From G963664935 sp963664935 (GTDB taxonomy: Bacteria; Pseudomonadota; Gammaproteobacteria; Methylococcales; G963664935), in assembly GCA_963664935.2 (NCBI GenBank), contig CAXXSE010000007.1:1674001-1738000 (forward strand): a DNA stretch of 64,000 nucleotides. Direction: 5' to 3'. The notes under the pieces were generated by a model, which saw only the letters and a list, made by a program, of their open reading frames with translations, did no database searches and was not told the DNA's origin. Each line of letters begins with the position of its first letter. Position 1 is the first letter of the stretch. Below, one piece after another: positions 56,735-64,000 of the stretch. Both the position numbers and the translations under genes were made by a program.

Positions 56735-58221
56735 CCTATGACAGCTCAAGCGATTTGGCGTTTCGATCGGATACGGTATATACAAAAAGATTAACGCGAT
56801 TTTTCCCTGAAGAAAAGGAATCCATTATAAATAAGGAACCGATCTCAACTGAAGAACCCGTCCGCCTCGATATATTGAAAAAAGGCCAATTAGATAGCCT
56901 TGTATACCGTAAAACTAAAAGGCAAGTGCCCGGCCCTGACGAAGTTGAAGTAAAGGTACATTATTCAGCGCTTAATTTTAAGGATATCCTAAAAGCCTAC
57001 GGTACTATTTCATCGAAAATTACTGCTGATACATACTATGGTTCGGCCATTGGAATGGAACTAACCGGAGTGATCACTAGAATAGGTTCGCATGTAACTA
57101 ACTTTTCAATGGGAGATGAAGTCGTTGCGGCAGCAGTGGGGTCATTTTGCTCCTATGTCACTGTTTCAACAAAATATGTTTTGCACAAACCATACAATAT
57201 TAAATCGGAGGGATTTTTCATCCTTGCTAATTTCTTGGTTGCCTATCATAGTTTGCTTAACGTCGCAGGTATTAAACCGGCGGATAAAATTCTTATCCAT
57301 AGCGCATCCGGTGGCCTGGGCTTAGCGGCCATTCAAATTGCCAAATGGAAAGGTGCTGAAATCTTCGCTACGGCAGGTAGCCGAGAAAAACGTAATTATC
57401 TACGTTCGCTGGGTATTGAACACGTAATGGACTCCCGTTCTCTAAATTTCGTTGAACAAATCAAGTTACTAACTGAAGGAAAAGGAGTCGATATTGTATT
57501 AAATACACTTTCAGGTGAGGCATTACAGCAAAGTTTTAAGCTATTGGCTGCACACGGCAGGTTCATAGAGTTCGGTAAAAAAGATATTGGTGAAAATAGC
57601 GCGCTACCTATGGCTATGTTTAATAAAAATATTACGTTTTCCGCTATCGATATGGATCGTATTAGTGTTGATAAACCCCTATCCTTAGAACCCATTTTGG
57701 ATAAAATCAAAGATGGTTTTGAGAGTGGTGTTTTTTCACCGTTACCGACAACCGTTTTCGCAGCTAACGAAGTTTCAGATGCTTTTCGCTATATGGCCCA
57801 GGCAAAGCACATCGGCAAAATTGTGGTGAAATATGATAACGAAATCGTTGATGTGATTTCGGAGACCCGGAAAGATAGCGTTTACAAATCCAATGCAAGT
57901 TACCTCATTACCGGCGGTACCAGTGGTTTTGGGCTGGAACTGGCAAACTGGCTGGGTGATAAAGGCGTCGGAAAGTTGGTCCTAGTAAGCCGTAGCGGTG
58001 CGACAACAGTTGAAGCTAAACAAGTCGTCTCCTCTCTAAAAGAAAAAGGGATATCTGTGGAAACACCTCAGGTTGACATCAGTAATTATCAAGCCACTAA
58101 AAAATTGATCGATACTCTAAGTATATCAACCCTGCCGCTGAAAGGGATTTTCCACGGGCCATGGTATTGGATGACGGCTTCATACGGGATATGGATAAAT
58201 CAAGATATACGAAAGTCATGA
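56623..58221 (+). other. PKS segment 5: ER and first half of KR
   Basis: 532 residues. Completes the structural KR part (GLGQLIRNEHPNIHCRLVDIGE), then ER (VKVHYSALNFKDILKAYG, GMELTGVITRIG, HSASGGLGLAAIQIAKWKG) and KR Rossmann start YLITGGTSGFGLELANWLGDKGVGKLVLVSRSG. Ends after LKGIFHG by a frameshift. Confidence 0.85.
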
Positions 58222-58997
58222 CACCTAAAGTCTCCGGCGCCATGAATCTATATAAATGCAGCACGGCGTTACACCTCGATTTTTTTGTGATGTTTTCGTC
58301 AATTGCATCTCTGGTCGGTAACAGAGGGCAAGCCAATTACATCGCCGCCAATAGCTTTTTAGATGAGTTTTCTCACGCTGTTAGGCTGACAGGATTCCCG
58401 GCAATTACGATCAACTGGGGGGTATTGGCGGAGACAGGGATTGCTGCACGCAATACAGAAGTAAGCGATCTATTGGCAAAAGAAGGGGTATTTGGCCTAA
58501 CAAATGATGAAGCCTTATCTGCTATGGATAAACTGATAGTTTTAAATAAGCCACAGATAGGTGTATTAAACGTTGACTGGCACACTTGGAATAAAGCAGA
58601 TCCACACAGAAAACATTTTTCACGATTAATGGAGCTAACACGAGATGGTTCGAAAAAGGATGATTTAAACACTAAAGCTATTAATTTGGCTGAATCACTC
58701 ACTAACATGCCAAATGAGGAAAAATTAAAGTATATTGAAACGGTCCTTCAAGAAACTGTCGCTAAAATATTAAAGTTGACACCTAATAAAATTGATATAA
58801 ATCAGGATATCGGCACTTTTGGAATAGATTCTTTAATGTTTATGGAGTTAGCGCTTACTGTAAAGGATACTTTTGGAATAACGGTAACAACCATAGAGTT
58901 AATGAAAGAACCTATTATTACAGATTTTTCTAAAACAGTGTTAGATAAGATTTTTGCCTTATATGGAATGGTCGATCATATAAATGAAGCTTCTTAA
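58161..58997 (+). other. PKS segment 6: second half of KR and ACP
   Basis: 278 residues: MVLDDGFIRDMDKSRYTKVMTPKVSGAMNLY, catalytic region VMFSSIASLVGNRGQANYIAANSFLDEF with Ser and Tyr, and an ACP (ILKLTPNKIDINQDIGTFGIDSLMFMELAL). The stop at 58995 is followed after 17 bases by the second methyltransferase gene. Confidence 0.85.
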
Positions 58998-59014
58998 TTA
59001 AAACAATAATAACT

Positions 59015-60421
59015 ATGGAGCATACCCTTACCGGCATAGATAGTCTTGTCACTTTTCATAATAATCAGGGGCGTGAAGGGCGGGGCACATTGATCCACAT
59101 AACACGAACAACGGTCATTTTTGAAGTATACAATCCCTATTCAATTGTACAACTTAGTGAAGTACTGCCACACCTGAATGTCTTGCGTGGGCAACGGACC
59201 ATTTATAAGGGCCGTGCCGTGGTAGGGCATATATTGACTACCGGACTTATGGTTATTATATCCGCTACATTGGTTGACACCTGGAATGATATGAGTGGCC
59301 TTAAACTCGGTGGTAGCTTACTGACCGAAACCGAGCGCTTTATAAAGGACTGGGAATCTGGGCGTAAACTCAATCTAGATTACCAACTCGTTGTCAGTCA
59401 ATTGCGAAATTTCCTGAACGAACTAAGCCGTTGGTTGGAAGCGGCAGAAGTAGAAGTCATCGGTAAGAATGAAAACGAAGAAACAAAAAATATTGTAGAA
59501 GATTTTTATAAAGAAGTGGAAACCCCCGTTGGACCTAAGCTGGGGGAATTGTTTCTGCAATTTGAGGAAGCCGCCAAAGTCGTTGAACCGGATGATATCA
59601 CGGTACACAAGGCATTTGCCCGAAGGGAATTACATCCGCTCACCATGTGTAGTCCATTTGTATATAGGACATATACTAAACCCCTTGGTTACGCCGGTGA
59701 TTATGAGATGGTCAACATGATCATGAGGACATCGACCGCAAAGCCCAGGTCTACGTATGCAAAAATCGTAGATGCCTTTCATATAGAAGCGGCTTCACCC
59801 GAATTCCATCGTAACCGGGTCGTGATGTTGGAGGACAGGCTTAAGCAAGAGGCGGAAAGAGTCATTCATGAGAAAGAACGAATTTTTACCGTATTAAATA
59901 TAGGCTGTGGTCCGGCTGTTGAGCTTAGGCGTTTTATCCGTAATTACCCCTTGTCGAACCAATCCTCTTTTCAACTCATGGATTTCAATGATGAGACCTT
60001 GAAACATGTTGAAGGAAAGATAAAAGAAGCGATGGAGTAAAGCGGAAATAAACCTGTTTTAAAAATCACGCTTAAGTCTATCGACGAACTACTCCGGGAG
60101 GCGCACCAAAAAGTTGATATTTTCGGCCAAAGTTTTGATTTCGTTTATTGTGCGGGTCTTTTCGATTATTTTTCCGATCACATATGTAAACGTCTTGTTG
60201 CCATGTTTTATACGTGGTTGCGTCCAGACGGCTTACTTTCTGTTACTAACGTCCACTCATGTAATCCGAATCGTAATCATATGGAACACTTGTTGGAGTG
60301 GCATCTGGTCTACCGTGATGAAAGGGGCATGGATAACTTGGCCCCAAAAGGGGCCAATTATCGTGTTGTAACGGATGACGTGGGTGTCACAGTGTTTTTA
60401 GATGTAAGGAATCAAGAATGA
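59015..60421 (+). pseudogene. PilZ-methyltransferase (PhcB-like) copy 2, internal stop
   Basis: Paralogue of the gene at 51036. MEHTLTGIDSLVTFHNNQGREGRGTLIHITRTTVIFEVYNPYSIVQLSEVL (PilZ-like), helical middle, and methyltransferase motif I TVLNIGCGPAVELRRF, LMDFNDETLKH. TAA at 60038-60040 interrupts it; the same frame continues SGNKPVLKITLKSIDELLREAHQKVDIFGQSFDFVYCAGLFDYFSDHICKRLV and DGLLSVTNVHSCNPNRNHMEHLLEWHLVYRDERGM to TGA 60419-60421. That last stop overlaps the kinase start by four bases (ATGA). Confidence 0.8.
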
Positions 60422-60594
60422 TAAGAAAGGAGAAACCAATTATTCCGGTTTCACTTGAATCCTATCAGATTGAAGATAATGCATTGCGGGTTCGCCGTTC
60501 CAAAATTGGTGGCCTACTGGTTATCCTGTTAACACCATCAGGTACGCTTTTAGACAAGTTCCTTTATCCTGAATTGGGTAACGAATTTATATAT
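60418..60594 (+). pseudogene. Sensor histidine kinase, N-terminal piece
   Basis: MIRKEKPIIPVSLESYQIEDNALRVRRSKIGGLLVILLTPSGTLLDKFLYPELGNEFIY: a cytoplasmic start then the first membrane helix. Cut by an insertion sequence after codon 59. Removing it and one copy of the 8-base target duplication restores NEFIY-IRVIVTLLSTLIYGLHF. Confidence 0.75.
60587..60594. repeat. Target duplication of the IS, left copy
   Basis: TTATATAT directly before the insertion sequence; the right copy is at 62394-62401. Confidence 0.7.
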
Positions 60595-62393
60595 CTCGTC
60601 AGTCACGAGTTCTATCCGATTTGACGTAACTATTCAGGCCCTGAATTCATTTTTTCGATGTGTCACCTCGACCAACGGAAGAAAGTCTTATCACCCATTG
60701 ATAGCTCTGCGCTTTAAGATTGCCCACTGGTGTTCATAAAAGATGAGTAGTGTAGAAAATAGAAATCGATAATTACGACTAGACATTTGCTAAAAAAACA
60801 CGGATCCTTATTTTCTTTGTAGAAGTACAGATGGAAGGAGGAGACCCCGTGCAACAGTATATTTCTCAGAGTTTAGAAAGCTTTCAAAGCGTTTTTTCCA
60901 GATCGAGTACTTGGTTGTTGTTATGCGCCATTGTGATTGGATTTATGGGGGCAGGAGAAATGATCGGCGTGACGTCGTTGTGTCGTTTCTGGCTATTAGA
61001 TGAACTTGGTTATTACCGCTTGCTCCGTTTTTTTAGATCCAAAGCGTATGTCTATGGGGCGTTGCTCGATGCTTGGCAAGATTTTGTGAATCGCCAAGGA
61101 AAATCCGTTTAAGTAGCTGGACGAGCGATACTTCTGGGTGACCATACCGCGGTGATCAAAGATGGACGCAAGATGCCCGGCGTGGTATCGATGCACGAGT
61201 CATCGGAGACGCAAACGAAACCCGGCTATTTTCGGGCCCAATGTTGGGGCAGCATTGGCATCTTGATCGGGTCGTTATCCGCTTGTTTTTGTTGTCCTTT
61301 GCAGCTTCAAATTCATCAGGGATGGGCTCATTTAGGGTTGAACGACGAGCGCGATAATCCATGTCGGATCAAGCTCACCGACCGCTTGGTGGCCATGGCG
61401 ATTCATTTTGCGGTGACGAATCACTGTCTGTGTTATTTGGTGTTGGATGCCTTTTTTTCAACCGGGGGCGTATTTCGAGCTTGCCACTATTATTCAATCC
61501 AGCATCAGGCGCGGTGGGTTGAGGTGCTGGTCAAAGCCAAGAATAGCTATGTGGGTTATTTCCCCGCGCCACCGAAACCCGCCTCTCGACCCGGACCTCA
61601 GCCGCTCTATGGCGAGAAAGTGTGTTTAAGAGAATGCTTCGACCACCTTCATTTGTTTGAGACGGTGACCTGTCAAGTCTACGGTAAAACCGAATCCATC
61701 CGGGTTATGACGCTTACACTGTTATGGCGGCCCATCGCTGATCAGGTGTTATTTATTCTCGCCGTCACCTCAAAAGGCCCAATGGTTCTAATGAGTTCCG
61801 ATTTAACGCTGTCAGCCATTGATGCCGTTGAACTGTATTGTGCTAGAACCCGCATTGAAATCATGTTCGCGATGTTAAAGCATGTGATCGGCGCCTTTAA
61901 ATTTCGTTTTTGGACTAAAAAATTGCCAAAACATTCTAGACGCCCCTTTTCCAATCGTCTTCTCAAAGCCCCACAGCCCCAGGATATTCATACCGTTCAA
62001 GCGTGCTGGCGAGCCTATGAAATCTTCGTGCTCTGTGCCTCCATTGCCTTGGGGTTAATGCAATTGATTGCGCTCCAGTATCAAGATACGATTTGGTCTG
62101 AGCACTCGCTTTATCTTCGCACTCAATCGCGTGATTTGCCATCGGAGAAAACCGTCAAGCAAATTTTAGCGCCATTGTTCCTCAAACAATTCTTTCGACT
62201 TGAGGAAAATGGCATGATTCAACAGATCCGTGCCCGCTTGATGGCTGTTTCCGATGAAATAGATGACGATTAAACTGAATGAGGCGTTCTATGCTCTAAT
62301 TCTCTGCGATCTTCAAAATTTTTCATCAAACATACTACGATGGAGAGGGTAGTTTTGCCCCGCTTTTCTCGCTGTTAACTCACGACTGCCGAG
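60595..62393 (+). mobile_element. IS4-like insertion sequence in the kinase gene
   Basis: 1799 bases. Imperfect inverted ends CTCGTCAGTCACGAGT (60595-60610) and the complement of ACTCACGACTGCCGAG (62378-62393), 13 of 16 matching, flanked by an 8-base duplication TTATATAT. Carries one transposase gene with an internal TAA. The exact reconstruction of the kinase frame confirms the borders. Confidence 0.85.
60831..62273 (+). pseudogene. IS4-like DDE transposase with in-frame stop
   Basis: N-terminal part (60831-61112) FSRSSTWLLLCAIVIGFMGAGEMIGVTSLCRFWLLDELGYYRLLRFFRSKAY. TAA at 61110-61112 where a sense codon would read SV-x-VAGRAILLGDHTAVIKDGRKMPGV. The same frame then runs to 62273: first catalytic Asp in LLGDHTAVIKDG, second in CYLVLDAFFSTG, and YCARTRIEIMFAMLKHVIGAF with the YREK-like helix. 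Dead copy unless the stop is a sequence error. Confidence 0.8.
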
Positions 62394-62401
62394 TTATATA
62401 T
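62394..62401. repeat. Target duplication of the IS, right copy
   Basis: TTATATAT directly after the insertion sequence. Confidence 0.7.
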
Positions 62402-64000
62402 ATTAGAGTGATAGTGACATTACTCTCCACACTGATATATGGCCTACATTTCACACAGTTTGGAAAACGACACATTCTCACCCGAGGTATGGTGTGGCCT
62501 ATACTCGTCAACATCTATCTGTGTATCATGATTTACATGGCAGATGGAGCTTTATCACCTTACTATGCTGCACTTAATGTCATGATATTTGGTTTCGCAC
62601 TATTAATGCCATGGACATTTAGAGAGGCACTTTTTTTGAGTGTGAGTACTTTGATATTTTATTTAATCGCAAGCTATACTAATCATTTATACATTCAACC
62701 ATTGGAAACATGGAGTATATTTTTTACTAATTTATACTTCATATCTTTAACTAGTATTATATCTACTACATCAAGCTATTTCATCGCACAAAACAGAATT
62801 AGTGATTTCAATCTCCGACAGTAATTGGATTTACGAAACAAAGAACTGGAAGAAGTCGACAAGATGAAGACGCAGTTCTTTGCTAATATCAGTCATGAAT
62901 TACGGACCCCCTAACATTGATCCTCGCTCCGATTCAGGATCTACTGCAATCACCCCTCAAACTAGACGATAAAATCGCGTCGCTTCTGATGACAGCCAGA
63001 GATAATTCACTGCGCTTACTCAAATTGGTAAATGATATTTTGGAAGTTATTAAACTAGAGGAAGGGAAATCCAATCTTGCCTTGGTATATATCGAAATGA
63101 ATGCCTTTATTGCGGGCACTATCAATTCGATGGTACACATGATGGAATCACGGAATATTCGACTTGTAAAAGAATTGGATGATGAACCTTTGATTATACA
63201 AGCCGACACCTACGCCATGGAAAGGATATTTCTTAACTTGTTAAGTAATGCCATAAAATTTACGCCGGAAGGAGGATCAATTACCGTTAGAAGCAGTAGT
63301 AATATTAAAGAAGCTATTATTGAGGTTATCGATACCGGAATCGGTATAAACCAACAGGATCTTCCCCTTATCTTTGATCGCTTTCATCAAGCGGATGGAT
63401 CCAGCACTCGAAAGTATCAGGGAACGGGCTTAGGCTTGGCGCTGGTAAAAGATCTCACCGAAAAAATGGGTGGCAATATATCCGTTTATAGTAAACCCGG
63501 TATTGGAACTACTATGCGGGTGGTTTTTCCGCTTAGCCGGGAAAAACACGCGGAAGAAGAAATTCAGCAAATGCCGACCGAAGGAGATTTATTGGAAGTT
63601 ATACACAGATCAGCCGAACATAGCGCCGCATTACCAATTGATACACCTTTTGAAAAAGGAGAAGCTGATTTACCTCCCGGTGATGGCCCGCTTTTACTGG
63701 TGGTTGATGACGAACCCGATATGCGTCAGTACCTTGTCTCAACACTTGGCGATGATTATCGGATTGTCCAGGCGCGTAATGGGAAACAAGGTCTGGAACT
63801 TGCGCGTAAATATCTTCCTGAATTAATGATATTGGATTTTATGTTACCGGAGATGGATGGGCTGGAAGTATGTAAATTGCTTAAAGAAAACCAGGGAACA
63901 CGTCAAATCAAGATTATGCTTCTTACCGCTCGAACGGACGAAGAAACGAAAATAACCGCATTAGCCAATGGCGCGGATGATTTTCTTACCAAACCGTTCA
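62402..64000 (+). pseudogene. Hybrid sensor histidine kinase, C-terminal piece, runs off the window
   Basis: Membrane part: VTLLSTLIYGLHFTQFGKRHILTRGMVWPILVNIYLCIMIYMADGALSPYYAALNVMIFGFALLMPWTFREALFLSVSTLIFYLIASYTN and one more segment, about six helices with the first. Nonsense TAA 62822-62824, then coiled coil LDLRNKELEEVDKMKTQFF and H-box FFANISHELRTP. A one-base loss in a C-run near 62907-62911 shifts the frame to TLILAPIQDLL. HATPase motifs: LLNLLSNAIKFTPEGG, VIDTGIGI, GTGLGLALV. A receiver domain begins near 63688 (LLLVVDDEPDMRQYL, LMILDFMLPEMDG, FLTKPF). Likely sensor of the locus product. Confidence 0.8.

Larger units (their letters stand above)
52614..58997 (+). pseudogene. Type I polyketide synthase, KS-AT-DH-ER-KR-ACP, several lesions
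   Basis: One module of about 2128 codons. Domains: KS (52614 to about 53930; Cys at 53154, His in EAHGTGTQAGD and NIGHLEAGAG), AT (about 54229-55170; GHSVG Ser at 54506), DH (about 55315-56130; DHKVNNEIVFPG, with N for the usual G), structural KR half (56165-56760), ER (56880-57830; HSASGGLGLAAIQIA), KR (57895-58430; ITGGTSGFG, Tyr in GQANYIAANSF) and ACP (phosphopantetheine Ser at 58830 in GIDSLM). No thioesterase. In-frame TAG 53619 and TAA 55736; single-base losses near 54277, 56624 and 58158, each where GGG stands for an expected GGGG. Would build a fully reduced acyl chain. Confidence 0.85.

Noticed and set aside
52614..58997. PUFA synthase or trans-AT polyketide synthase
   Set aside because: There is an integrated AT with GHSVG and a single ACP; PUFA synthases have tandem ACPs and a different order, and trans-AT modules lack an AT.
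51036..62824. Stop-codon reassignment (TAG or TAA read as an amino acid) to explain internal stops
   Set aside because: Internal stops are of all three kinds (TGA 5988, TAG 39477 and 53619, TAA 55736, 60038, 61110, 62822), true genes end in each of them (for example eutC ends in TAG), and many breaks are frameshifts, which recoding cannot explain.
1..64000. tRNA or rRNA genes
   Set aside because: Several GGTTCGA-like strings were looked at (for example near 31705 and 34230), but none has a matching cloverleaf or acceptor stem.

Overview
The window looks like chromosome from a gammaproteobacterium of moderate GC. The order dapA-bamC-purL, the fabA-fabB pair, ttcA, the 4.5S RNA followed by dnaX-ybaB-recR, dapC-dapD-dapE and birA-coaX all fit that class. 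I cannot name the genus. Housekeeping genes are complete, while the accessory stretches are full of insertion sequences, toxin-antitoxin remnants and broken genes. That pattern suggests a lineage undergoing local gene decay, perhaps host-associated or otherwise relaxed in selection; this is inference.

Layout. 1-10.8 kb (minus strand): dapA-bamC-purL, then an SNF2 helicase remnant, then the methyl-cycle operon metK-ahcY-metF-rsmE. 11.0-12.4 kb: an integrase-type insertion sequence. 12.5-14.6 kb: an exported barrel-like protein and a frameshifted LuxR-type response regulator. 14.8-23.9 kb (plus): fabA-fabB, ttcA, a SAM hydroxide adenosyltransferase, 4.5S RNA, dnaX-ybaB-recR, a HIT protein and eutB-eutC. 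24.2-27.3 kb: an AT-rich surface-polysaccharide fragment with a methyltransferase remnant, an intact GT4 and broken GT2 and GT4 genes. 27.4-32.4 kb: an IS91-type transposase split by a four-gene serine-recombinase cassette. 33.3-35.2 kb: a 2OG-Fe(II) oxygenase and a Phd/VapC-type module. 35.3-38.8 kb: the lysine/diaminopimelate operon dapC-dapD-yffB-dapE. 39.3-42.8 kb: two toxin-antitoxin modules with broken toxins, an IS1-like element and two truncated ATPase copies. 42.9-50.7 kb (minus): bioA, a POT transporter, a SPOR-like protein, coaX, birA, a PilZ protein and motB-motA. 51.0-64.0 kb (plus): the most unusual locus. A fully reducing type I polyketide synthase (KS-AT-DH-ER-KR-ACP) is flanked by two paralogous PilZ-methyltransferase genes, and the second overlaps the start of a membrane hybrid sensor histidine kinase that runs off the window.

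How the genes may work together. metK, ahcY and metF make, recycle and remethylate the SAM cycle; the dap genes on both sides of the window make meso-diaminopimelate for peptidoglycan and lysine; birA and bioA both concern biotin. The last 13 kb resembles a make-and-sense unit. The synthase would build a reduced acyl chain, the PhcB-like methyltransferases could methylate it, and the translationally coupled kinase could sense it. In this copy the locus carries several nonsense codons and single-base frameshifts, and an insertion sequence splits the kinase, so it is either recently inactivated or affected by sequence errors. Because about 28 housekeeping genes in the same window read cleanly, I favour real decay, but the homopolymer bias of several frameshifts needs a read-level check.
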